From the NCBI RefSeq assembly GCF_001889045.1, contig NZ_CP018155.1, positions 310,001-374,000 on the forward strand: a stretch of 64,000 nucleotides of DNA, read 5' to 3'. Below the pieces are notes generated by a model. The model was given only the letters and a program-made list of their open reading frames with translations. It did no database searches and was not told the DNA's origin. Positions within the stretch are counted from its first letter, which is position 1, and each line of letters begins with the position of its first letter. Origin of the DNA: Tenacibaculum todarodis (GTDB lineage: Bacteria; Bacteroidota; Bacteroidia; Flavobacteriales; Flavobacteriaceae). Positions 45,008 through 52,175 of this stretch are shown piece after piece. Both the position numbers and the translations under genes were made by a program.

Positions 45008-45744
45008 AAGTTTTAATTATAGAAGACGAGTTGCCTTCAGCAAGAAGATTAGAACGTATGTTAGCTAATTTTAATGTGGAGGTTTTAGCTACAACTGTCT
45101 CCATAAAAGAGTCAGTAACATGGTTGCAAACTAATACACATCCAGCAATTATTTTTTTAGATGTGCATTTATCTGATGGCTTGTCGTTTGAAATTTTTAA
45201 TCAAGTTAAAACTGCTGCTAAAATTATTTTTACAACTGCATATAGCGATTATAGTATAAGGGCTTTTGATTACGATAGTATTTCATATTTATTAAAACCT
45301 ATAAAACTAGCAGAGTTAGAAAAAGCAATAGTAAAAGGGAAAGAAAAAATTAATAATAAAAACGATTTTGAAAACCTAAAAGAGTTGTTTGCTAATTATA
45401 AAACTAAAAATTACAAAGACTCTTTTACGGTAAAAAATGGTTCGAAAATAAAAATAATAAAGGCTGAAAAAGTTTGTTGTTTTTATAGTTATGATAATGC
45501 CACATTTATAAAAACAAATGATTTTAAAGGAATAATAAATTACTCACTAAGTTCTTTAGAAAATGAACTAAATCCAGATCAGTTTTTTAGAGTAAACCGT
45601 ACTTTTATTGTGCATATAAATGCAATAAAAGATATAGTTTCCTACACAAATTCTCGTTTACAAATAAAGTTGAATTCTTATAATGAATCTGAAATTATTG
45701 TAAGTAGAGAACGTGTAAAAGACTTTAAAAATTGGATTGATTAA
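45004..45744 (+). CDS. LytTR response regulator B
   Basis: 246 residues. Receiver with IIEDE, Asp53 (IFLDVHLSDG), FTTAYSDYS and LLKPIK; LytTR domain from about 140. The C-terminal 59 residues are identical to regulator A and the DNA behind the last 57 is identical too, so both should contact DNA alike. Upstream parts differ (PSARR against PAARR, different linker). It overlaps the kinase start-stop by 4 bp and its stop overlaps the convergent hutG stop (TTAA). Confidence 0.95.
   Translation: MKVLIIEDELPSARRLERMLANFNVEVLATTVSIKESVTWLQTNTHPAIIFLDVHLSDGLSFEIFNQVKTAAKIIFTTAYSDYSIRAFDYDSISYLLKPIKLAELEKAIVKGKEKINNKNDFENLKELFANYKTKNYKDSFTVKNGSKIKIIKAEKVCCFYSYDNATFIKTNDFKGIINYSLSSLENELNPDQFFRVNRTFIVHINAIKDIVSYTNSRLQIKLNSYNESEIIVSRERVKDFKNWID
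45569..45744 (+). repeat. 176-bp exact duplicate, copy 2 (3' end of regulator B)
   Basis: Matches 43171-43346 without a single difference, 2398 bp apart, same orientation. A recombination between copies would delete the second kinase and fuse the two regulators. Confidence 0.97.
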
Positions 45745-46760
45745 TTTTTCGCCTTCATAAAATCAGAAATTAAATAACTAATAAACTTACCAACTTGATT
45801 GGCAGGAGTTTTATCATTTACAACATCTGGAGAAGCTTCACAAATATGTAAATAACAAACGTTTTTATGTTGCCCAAAAAAGGATGTAAACTGTCTTGCT
45901 TGCTTTGTTGAAAATCCACTTGGAGTCATTGCGCTACTTGGAAAAGACTCAATTGCGTCGAGGTCAATTTCAATTCCGAAGTTTGTATTTGAAACAAAAT
46001 CAAGAGCCTTTTTTAATTCAATTGTAAAATCTTTGGTATTGTAAACTTCTAGTTCTTCAAAAGTGTTGTATTGCAAATCTGGATTTGCATCTATAGTATC
46101 AAAAATAGTTTTTGGAGTATAATTTTCATGTATCCCAAACATGTAATATTTATCAAGAAAACTATTATTGTATGCGTAACTAAATCCGTTTCCGCTATGG
46201 CGTTCTTCGAGCTTTCTAAAATCTGTATGAGCATCTAGATTGATTACATTTATTTTTTCTTCAAAAGCTTCAAAACTACCTTTTATATTTCCGTAGCTGT
46301 TGTTGTGTCCGCCACCAATAATGATTGGAATTTTACCAGCACCAACAATTAATTTAATTAATGCAGATAATTCTTTGTCAATTAAACGAACTAATTGATC
46401 GCCTTTTTCTTTAAAATTAATATCAGTTAATGCTATGTTTTTTAATTCTGAAGAGAAATCTAAATGACCTAAAATCAATAAGTCATTACCTTTATTGTAG
46501 TTGTTTTCTTGAATATTACAAACAGATTTTAATGCAGCTTTCCATGCGTTTTGTGCGCCACCATTTCCACCATTCATTCTAACGCCAATATCTTCTGGTA
46601 CTCCAAATAGTACAAATTTTACAGATGAATTTTTAAGTTCTTCGGATAGATTATTAGTTGAATTTAAAGCCTGAACACATTCGCCAAATTTGGTTTCTCC
46701 ATCTCGTTTTGCAATTAACGAATCAATAGCTGTTCTTGTGTAAAAGTGTAAATGTTTCAT
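45741..46760 (-). CDS. hutG: Formimidoylglutamase
   Basis: Hydrolyses N-formimidoyl-glutamate to glutamate and formamide, the last step of one branch of histidine breakdown. It belongs to the arginase/ureohydrolase family, with manganese ligands in GGGHNNSYG, NLDAHTDFR and GIEIDLDAIES. 339 residues from the ATG at 46758-46760, which begins one base after the hutI stop. A longer frame to 46796 would overlap hutI. hutH and hutU are not in the window. Its stop overlaps that of regulator B. Confidence 0.9.
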   Translation of the reverse strand: MKHLHFYTRTAIDSLIAKRDGETKFGECVQALNSTNNLSEELKNSSVKFVLFGVPEDIGVRMNGGNGGAQNAWKAALKSVCNIQENNYNKGNDLLILGHLDFSSELKNIALTDINFKEKGDQLVRLIDKELSALIKLIVGAGKIPIIIGGGHNNSYGNIKGSFEAFEEKINVINLDAHTDFRKLEERHSGNGFSYAYNNSFLDKYYMFGIHENYTPKTIFDTIDANPDLQYNTFEELEVYNTKDFTIELKKALDFVSNTNFGIEIDLDAIESFPSSAMTPSGFSTKQARQFTSFFGQHKNVCYLHICEASPDVVNDKTPANQVGKFISYLISDFMKAKN

Positions 46761-46761
46761 T

Positions 46762-47994
46762 TTAAATGCTTTTTCCGTCAATAAAAACAGTGTCAATTAA
46801 ATTACTTCCAAAAGAATAAGGAATAAATCCATAAGAAGGAATTTCTTTTGTAATAATAAAATTTGCTTTTTTACCTTTTGTAATACTTCCAACTTCGTTG
46901 GAAACATTCATAGCATAAGCGCCATTAATTGTTGCGGCATTTATAGCTTCTTCTGGTGTCATTTTCATTTTTATACAGGCAGTTGCAACCACAAAATTCA
47001 TATTTCCAGAAGGTGTAGAACCTGGATTATAATCTGTTGCCAAAGCTAACGGCAAACCGTTATCAATCATTTTTCTTGCTGGCGTGTACGGAATACTTAA
47101 AAAGTAGGAGCAAGAAGGCAAGGCAACTGGCATTGTCCCTGTGTTTTTAAGTGCATCAATATCGTTGTCATTCATAACTTCTAAATGATCAACAGACAAT
47201 GCATTGTATTTTATAGAAACCTGAACACCTCCAATAGTTGTAAACTGATTAACATGTACTTTAGGAATCAATCCAAGTTTTTTTCCAGCGGATAAAATCT
47301 TGTCTGTATCTTCCACAGAAAAATAACCCGTTTCACAAAATACATCAATAAATTCGGCTAAATTTTCTTCAGCAATTTTAGGTAACATTTCATCAATAAT
47401 TAAATTAATGTAACCTTCTTTGTTGTTTTTATATTCCGTTGGAAAAGCGTGTGCGCCTAAAAAAGTTGCTTTAATTGGTAAGTTGTAATTTTCTTTTAGT
47501 TTTTTAATTACACGCAACATTTTAAGCTCTGCTTCAACCGTTAAACCGTAACCTGATTTTATTTCTACAGCACCAGTTCCTAATTGCATAATTTCTTCCA
47601 AACGCTTTGCAGATTGCTGGTATAAATCATCAAAAGAAGTTTGTTGTAATTTCTTGGCAGAATTTACAATTCCGCCACCATTATTGGCAATTTCCTCATA
47701 AGTTAAACCGTTAATTCTATCTACAAATTCTTGTTCGCGGTTTCCTGCGTACACAATATGCGTATGAGAATCGCACCAAGTTGGTAGAATCATTTTACCT
47801 GTACAATCTATAGTTTTACTTACTGAAGTTGGAGCGTTTTTCATTTCGCCAAAATCGATGATTTTATCATTTTCAATGAGTAGAAAAGCGTTTTTTATGG
47901 TTGGTAAAATGCGCATGTCTTTACCAGAAACTTTAGTAATTGTAGTTTCTCTAACTTGAATGAGTTCTTTTATGTTGGTAAAAAGTATTTTCAT
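46762..47994 (-). CDS. hutI: Imidazolonepropionase
   Basis: Opens the ring of imidazolone-propionate to give formimidoyl-glutamate, the substrate of the next gene. 410 residues, amidohydrolase fold: metal-binding HTHIVYAG after strand 1, the AVEIKSGYGL motif, LGAHAFP and the later ATDYNPGSTPSGN. First of the two-gene operon hutI-hutG. A -7 box (48002-48009) lies just before its ATG. Confidence 0.95.
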   Translation of the reverse strand: MKILFTNIKELIQVRETTITKVSGKDMRILPTIKNAFLLIENDKIIDFGEMKNAPTSVSKTIDCTGKMILPTWCDSHTHIVYAGNREQEFVDRINGLTYEEIANNGGGIVNSAKKLQQTSFDDLYQQSAKRLEEIMQLGTGAVEIKSGYGLTVEAELKMLRVIKKLKENYNLPIKATFLGAHAFPTEYKNNKEGYINLIIDEMLPKIAEENLAEFIDVFCETGYFSVEDTDKILSAGKKLGLIPKVHVNQFTTIGGVQVSIKYNALSVDHLEVMNDNDIDALKNTGTMPVALPSCSYFLSIPYTPARKMIDNGLPLALATDYNPGSTPSGNMNFVVATACIKMKMTPEEAINAATINGAYAMNVSNEVGSITKGKKANFIITKEIPSYGFIPYSFGSNLIDTVFIDGKSI

Positions 47995-48001
47995 ATTGAA
48001 A

Positions 48002-48009
48002 CAAATTTA
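48002..48009 (-). promoter_or_regulatory. -7 promoter box for hutI-hutG
   Basis: TAAATTTG on the minus strand matches TAnnTTTG, 7 bp before the hutI ATG, so the 5' leader would be very short. Confidence 0.5.
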
Positions 48010-48024
48010 CATTAAAAACAATAA

Positions 48025-48414
48025 CTATTTTTTTTGACGATGATTTTTTACAGCTCTTAATTCAATAAAAGCAATGGTAGTAACTATTATACTTTCTACT
48101 ATAATGTATAACCAACCTAAAGTAGTAATTAGATTATGATGATAAATTGTAAAAGCAATGGATAAACAACAATACAGTAAATTAATAATAGCGATTGCTT
48201 TTAAGAATTTACCTAAATCTCTACTAATTTTGAAATAACAATAAAAATCATAGATTGCAAAAAGGCAAGGTAATGTTGCAAGAAGATATAGCGTTGGTTT
48301 TGGAATTCCGAAATAGGTTTCCAATTTAGTTAAAACGAGTCCTAATAATAAAGCAGAAAGAATTGCTCCAAAGCCATCTATTAAAAAGAATTTTTTTAGA
48401 AGTGAATCTTTCAT
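48025..48414 (-). CDS. Four-helix membrane protein of unknown function
   Basis: 129 residues with four hydrophobic helices (about 8-29, 40-59, 70-91, 95-116) and a basic C-terminus (ELRAVKNHRQKK). No motif I can name. It follows the YitT gene by 17 bp in the same direction and may be co-transcribed with it. Confidence 0.65.
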   Translation of the reverse strand: MKDSLLKKFFLIDGFGAILSALLLGLVLTKLETYFGIPKPTLYLLATLPCLFAIYDFYCYFKISRDLGKFLKAIAIINLLYCCLSIAFTIYHHNLITTLGWLYIIVESIIVTTIAFIELRAVKNHRQKK

Positions 48415-48431
48415 TTTTAACTGCTATTTAT

Positions 48432-49313
48432 CTAATTTTTTATTGGTGTTAATTTTTTTAACCCTTTTTTAGAAAGAAATTTTGTGTAAATACCACCTTT
48501 AATATTATTTACATCAAATTCAATGATAAAAGCATTTTTATCTATGGAGTCAATTAGATTATAGGTTCTTCTAATATCAATTCTGTTAATTACGGTATGG
48601 ATAATTTCTTTTTCAGCTTGTTCGCCTCTTTTTCCATAACCACCATTTCCTTTGTATAAAGTAGTTCCAACACCAATAGTGCTTATAAGCTTTTTATTAA
48701 TTTCATTTTCTTTATCAGAAACTATCATTAAACCCACATAATCTTCAAAACCTTCAATCATTAAATCAATAATTTTACCGGTTACAATAAATGCGAGTAT
48801 GGAATACATTGCAACTTCAATAGAAAGTAAAATTGCCGTTACTATAAATAAAATGGTATTAAAAAGAAGGATTACTTTGCCAATACTAATTCCTAAATGT
48901 TCATTAATAAAGATTCCTAAAATTTCTGCTCCATCTAAAACTGCTCCATTTTTTATAGATAAACCTATTCCTGCACCAAGAAAAAGACCACCGAAAATTG
49001 CAATTAGCAGTTTGTCTTCTGTTATGGCATTAAAGTTTTCAAAATGAATAATAACAGCTAGAGTTAAAATTGCTAAAACAGATTTTATAAATATTTTTTT
49101 AGTTAAGCTAAACCAAGCCAATATTAGAAAAGGAATATTTACCAATATTAAAAAATAAGATATTTCAATATTTAAAAGTTTACTAAGTAAAATTGAAATT
49201 CCTGTAACGCCGCCATCTAAAAAACCGTTTGGCAATAAAAACATTTTTAAACCAATACTTGCTAGTAGAATACCTATTGCTATTTGAAAAATTTCTGATA
49301 ATAGTCTTTTCAT
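48432..49313 (-). CDS. YitT family membrane protein
   Basis: 293 residues: five or six membrane helices from the two YitT_membrane (DUF161) segments, including LPNGFLDGGVTGISILLS and the glycine-rich IKNGAVLDGAEILGIF, followed by a cytosolic DUF2179 domain (about 205-293) with the GVGTTLYKGNGGYG motif. Family role is unproven; transport or signalling has been proposed. It heads a two-gene unit with the four-helix protein. Confidence 0.9.
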   Translation of the reverse strand: MKRLLSEIFQIAIGILLASIGLKMFLLPNGFLDGGVTGISILLSKLLNIEISYFLILVNIPFLILAWFSLTKKIFIKSVLAILTLAVIIHFENFNAITEDKLLIAIFGGLFLGAGIGLSIKNGAVLDGAEILGIFINEHLGISIGKVILLFNTILFIVTAILLSIEVAMYSILAFIVTGKIIDLMIEGFEDYVGLMIVSDKENEINKKLISTIGVGTTLYKGNGGYGKRGEQAEKEIIHTVINRIDIRRTYNLIDSIDKNAFIIEFDVNNIKGGIYTKFLSKKGLKKLTPIKN

Positions 49314-49412
49314 AGTTCGTTATTTGTGTAAAGATTTAAAAGCTGCTTTTTATATCAGTGAATAGCGAAGTTACCCAAAAATAAACCTAGAAGCAAGCTA
49401 AACTTAAGACAT

Positions 49413-49446
49413 AAAAAAAGCCTAAACGAAAGTTTAGGCTTTTTTT
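49413..49446 (-). terminator. Terminator after the deaminase gene
   Basis: Perfect 15-bp stem AAAAAAAGCCTAAAC/GTTTAGGCTTTTTTT with GAAA tetraloop on the plus strand. T-runs on both sides make it bidirectional. Confidence 0.9.
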
Positions 49447-49449
49447 AAT

Positions 49450-49929
49450 TTAGTATTCAATTTTATCATTCTTTTTACTCCATTTCTGAAAAGGTTCTAA
49501 AGCAATGTCTCTTCCAATTTGCTCAAACGGAATGCTTCTTTTTTCGTATGGTAAAGGAATTTCCTTGTAAATAAATTCATCATCAAATCCAATATCTGCC
49601 GCATCTTGTTGGTTACTTCCGTAGAAAACTTTGTCTGGTCTTGCCCAGTAAATTGCACCTAAACACATTGGGCAAGGCTCGCAAGAAGTATATACAATAC
49701 AACCATCTAATTGAAAAGAGCCTAAGTTTGAACACGCATCTCTAATTGCGGTAACTTCTGCATGCGCGGTTGGATCGTTTGTAGAGGTTACTTTGTTATT
49801 TCCGCGACCAACAATTTCACCGTCTTTTACTACGATACAACCAAATGGGCCACCTTCATTGTTACTCATTCCTTTTAAAGCTGCTTTTACAGCTTCACTC
49901 ATAAAATCTTCATGTTTATTCATCTTCAT
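49450..49929 (-). CDS. Nucleoside deaminase, guanine-deaminase-like
   Basis: 159 residues of the cytidine-deaminase fold. Zinc site: TAHAEVTAI (His ligand and catalytic Glu) and SCEPCPMCLG (two Cys). The C-terminal part (DDEFIYKEIPLPYEKRSIPF) resembles GuaD-type guanine deaminase, which swaps a C-terminal segment between subunits, more than TadA. It deaminates guanine to xanthine if the call is right. Starts at 49929 or at a Met two codons later. It is flanked by terminators, so it is monocistronic. Confidence 0.85.
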   Translation of the reverse strand: MKMNKHEDFMSEAVKAALKGMSNNEGGPFGCIVVKDGEIVGRGNNKVTSTNDPTAHAEVTAIRDACSNLGSFQLDGCIVYTSCEPCPMCLGAIYWARPDKVFYGSNQQDAADIGFDDEFIYKEIPLPYEKRSIPFEQIGRDIALEPFQKWSKKNDKIEY

Positions 49930-49957
49930 TGTCTTTAATATAGTTATTCTTTAAGCT

Positions 49958-49990
49958 AAAAAAAGCTGCAAAATAAATTTACAGCTTTTT
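49958..49990 (-). terminator. Terminator after fumC
   Basis: 9-bp stem AAAAAGCTG/CAGCTTTTT with a 13-base loop; on the minus strand it is followed by seven T. It lies 20 bp past the fumC stop. Confidence 0.75.
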
Positions 49991-50009
49991 AAATTTATTT
50001 ATTGTTTTT

Positions 50010-51410
50010 TTATTTCAAACCACTTGTCATGTCGGCAGGTTTTACCCATTCGTCATATTCAGCTTCGGTAACATAACCTAAACGAACTGCTTCTGTTTTT
50101 AAAGTTGTTCCGTTTTCATGCGCTGTGTTTGCAATTTCAGCTGCTTTGTAATAGCCTATTTTGGTGTTTAAAGCCGTAACTAACATTAAAGAATTGTTTA
50201 CCAACTCTGTAATTCTACCATGATTTGGTTCAATACCCGCAGCACAATTTTCATCAAAAGATTTACAAGCGTCTCCAATTAATTGAGCAGATTGTAAAAC
50301 GTTTGCCGCCATCATTGGTTTAAAAACGTTTAATTCGTAATGTCCCTGTGTTCCTCCAACAGTTACAGCAACATCGTTACCCATAACTTGTGCACAAACC
50401 ATTGTTATTGCTTCCGCTTGTGTAGGATTTACTTTTCCTGGCATAATAGAAGAACCTGGCTCGTTTGCAGGAATAATTAATTCTCCAATTCCAGAACGAG
50501 GACCAGAAGCCATCATTCTAATATCGTTTGCAATTTTATTTAAAGAAACTGCAAGTTGTTTTAAAGCGCCATGAGTTTCTACTAACGCATCGTGTGCTGC
50601 TAACGCTTCAAACTTATTTTCAGCAGTTATAAAAGGTAAACCTGTAAATTCTGCAATGTATTTTGCTACTAAAACATCGTAACCAGCTGGTGTATTTAAA
50701 CCAGTACCAACGGCTGTTCCACCTAAAGCTAATTGACTTAAATGTTCCAATGAATTATTTAAAGATTTTAATCCAAAGTTTAATTGCGCAACGTAACCAG
50801 AAAATTCTTGCCCTAAAGTTAACGGAGTTGCGTCCATTAAGTGCGTTCTACCAATTTTTACAACATCTTTAAAGGCTTCCGATTTAGTTTTTAAAGTATC
50901 GCGTAATTGCTGAACTCCTGGAATTGTAGTTTCTATAATTTTCTTGTAAGCAGCAATGTGCATTCCTGTAGGGAATGTATCATTTGATGATTGCGATTTG
51001 TTTACATCATCATTTGGTTGAATGGTTTTGTCTCCTTCACCAATTACTTTTCCAGCAATTTCGTGCGCTCTGTTTGCAATAACTTCGTTTACATTCATGT
51101 TAGATTGCGTTCCAGAACCTGTTTGCCAAATTACTAACGGAAACTGATCGTTATGCTTTCCTGCTAAAATTTCATCACAAACCTGTGCAATTAAATCGCG
51201 CTTTTCAGTTGCTAAAACACCCAATTCTGCATTTGTAAAAGCCGCAGCTTTTTTAAGATATGCAAAACCATAAACTACCTCTAAAGGCATAGAACCCGCA
51301 GGTCCAATTTTAAAGTTGTTACGAGAACGTTCTGTTTGCGCTCCCCAATATTTATCTGCAGGAACTTCAACATTTCCCATCGTGTCTTTTTCAATTCTGA
51401 ATTTAGTCAT
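50010..51410 (-). CDS. fumC: Fumarate hydratase, class II
   Basis: Interconverts fumarate and malate in the TCA cycle, iron-independent type. 466 residues; the fumarase/aspartase signature [13 protein letters not shown] is present, with the mobile-loop serine. [14 protein letters not shown] and [10 protein letters not shown] supply other active-site residues. The start [12 protein letters not shown] is the standard class II beginning. It is monocistronic, with a small membrane-protein gene divergent upstream. Confidence 0.97.
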   Translation of the reverse strand: MTKFRIEKDTMGNVEVPADKYWGAQTERSRNNFKIGPAGSMPLEVVYGFAYLKKAAAFTNAELGVLATEKRDLIAQVCDEILAGKHNDQFPLVIWQTGSGTQSNMNVNEVIANRAHEIAGKVIGEGDKTIQPNDDVNKSQSSNDTFPTGMHIAAYKKIIETTIPGVQQLRDTLKTKSEAFKDVVKIGRTHLMDATPLTLGQEFSGYVAQLNFGLKSLNNSLEHLSQLALGGTAVGTGLNTPAGYDVLVAKYIAEFTGLPFITAENKFEALAAHDALVETHGALKQLAVSLNKIANDIRMMASGPRSGIGELIIPANEPGSSIMPGKVNPTQAEAITMVCAQVMGNDVAVTVGGTQGHYELNVFKPMMAANVLQSAQLIGDACKSFDENCAAGIEPNHGRITELVNNSLMLVTALNTKIGYYKAAEIANTAHENGTTLKTEAVRLGYVTEAEYDEWVKPADMTSGLK

Positions 51411-51557
51411 GTTATAATGATTTAAAAAGGCTAATAATTAACGAATACCAAAATTACAAATTTTGAAAGTTTTGAGTAGCGATTTTTACTAGATTTTATT
51501 GGTTGAAAGGAAAAATAGTTTTAATTTCGCGTTATAACAATTATTAATAAGAAAGAA

Positions 51558-51731
51558 ATGTTAGATTTTTCAGAATTTTCAGGTTTAGTTTTATTCATGT
51601 TTATTTTTACAGCTGGTTTTTGGTTGTTAATATTCTTATTAACATTTGTAGTTCCTTACTGGATTGGTGGTACAATTTGGGAAAACTGGAAACTTAAAAA
51701 AGAAGCTAAAAAAGCTGCTGAAGGTAAGTAG
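51558..51731 (+). CDS. Small single-span membrane protein (57 residues)
   Basis: Starts MLDFSEFSGLVLFMFIFTAG, with one long hydrophobic span (about 9-39) and an amphipathic, lysine-rich tail (WENWKLKKEAKKAAEGK). An A-rich leader (AAGAAAG) precedes the ATG and a clear terminator follows, so it is a stand-alone gene divergent from fumC. I do not recognise the family. Similar in plan, but not in sequence, to the 53-residue protein at 36826. Confidence 0.72.
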   Translation: MLDFSEFSGLVLFMFIFTAGFWLLIFLLTFVVPYWIGGTIWENWKLKKEAKKAAEGK

Positions 51732-51761
51732 TTTTTAGGTTATATATTTATTTACAAGATT

Positions 51762-51792
51762 AAAAAGTTCGCTATTTGCGAGCTTTTTTTTT
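51762..51792 (+). terminator. Terminator after the 57-residue membrane protein gene
   Basis: 11-bp stem AAAAAGTTCGC/GCGAGCTTTTT (one G-T pair), TATTT loop, then more T. The next base starts a repeat element. Confidence 0.85.
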
Positions 51793-51924
51793 GGGCGTTA
51801 CCACAAGGGTCGCGCTTTCCGTTATATCTTTTTAGTTTTGTTCTCGATACAAATTTGTTCATTCTTCACAAATTCACTCGAACTGACAACTAAAAAGGAT
51901 GCCACTGCAATCGCTAACGCGGGC
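51793..51924 (+). repeat. Composite hairpin repeat, copy 6
   Basis: Begins GGGCGTTACC and ends AATCGCTAACGCGGGC; GCGTTA and TAACGC at the ends can pair. An inner 10-bp stem CTTTTTAGTT/AACTAAAAAG encloses a family C element (51841-51887). The ends are shared with copy 5 at 56796-56949. Confidence 0.75.
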
Positions 51925-52014
51925 GTATTTATTTAGGTTTTGTCTTTCCTTCTAAGAAAAGAGTCTATGTTCGCTTGGATTTTTGTCTTCGCAGGAATGA
52001 CAGTGGCGTAAAAG

Positions 52015-52048
52015 AAAAAACTCGTTCAAGAAATTGAACGAGTTTTTT
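52015..52048 (-). terminator. Bidirectional terminator after the TonB-type gene
   Basis: Perfect 15-bp stem AAAAAACTCGTTCAA/TTGAACGAGTTTTTT with a GAAA loop, 127 bp past the stop codon and beyond repeat copy 4. Confidence 0.85.
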
Positions 52049-52062
52049 ATGAGTTTGAGTAA

Positions 52063-52147
52063 GTGCGTTAGGGATTGAAGCGTTTGTTTGAGCTCTTTTT
52101 TCTTTTTCAGAAAAAAAGCGAGTGCGTAAAGCCCGCCCGAACGCCCT
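52063..52147 (-). repeat. Composite hairpin repeat, copy 4 (reverse)
   Basis: On the minus strand it begins GGGCGTTCGGGCGGGC, keeps ACTCGC and GAGCTCAAAC around a CTTTTTT/AAAAAAG stem, and ends TTCAATCCCTAACGCAC. It lies 28 bp from the stop of the TonB-type gene. Confidence 0.75.
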
Positions 52148-52175
52148 AATATTTCTACTACGCTCAATATAACAA

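Larger units (their letters stand above)
51732..52175. other. Repeat-filled gap between small membrane gene and TonB-type gene
   Basis: About 440 bp with no gene. In order: terminator, composite repeat copy 6 (51793-51924) with a family C element in its loop, a decayed TTCGCAGGAATGACA palindrome, a bidirectional terminator (52015-52048), reverse repeat copy 4 (52063-52147) and a reverse TGAGCGTAG motif (52152-52166). Open frames here are translations of repeats. Confidence 0.65.

Noticed and set aside
43171..45744. Recent duplication of the whole kinase-regulator operon
   Set aside because: Only the last 176 bp are identical; kinases, receivers and sensor regions are strongly diverged, so local conversion fits better than a recent whole duplication.
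46761..46796. Upstream start for hutG
   Set aside because: It would overlap the hutI coding end; the ATG one base after the hutI stop gives the normal family N-terminus.
49450..49929. tRNA adenosine deaminase TadA
   Set aside because: The C-terminal half resembles guanine deaminase rather than TadA; the core zinc motifs alone do not decide.
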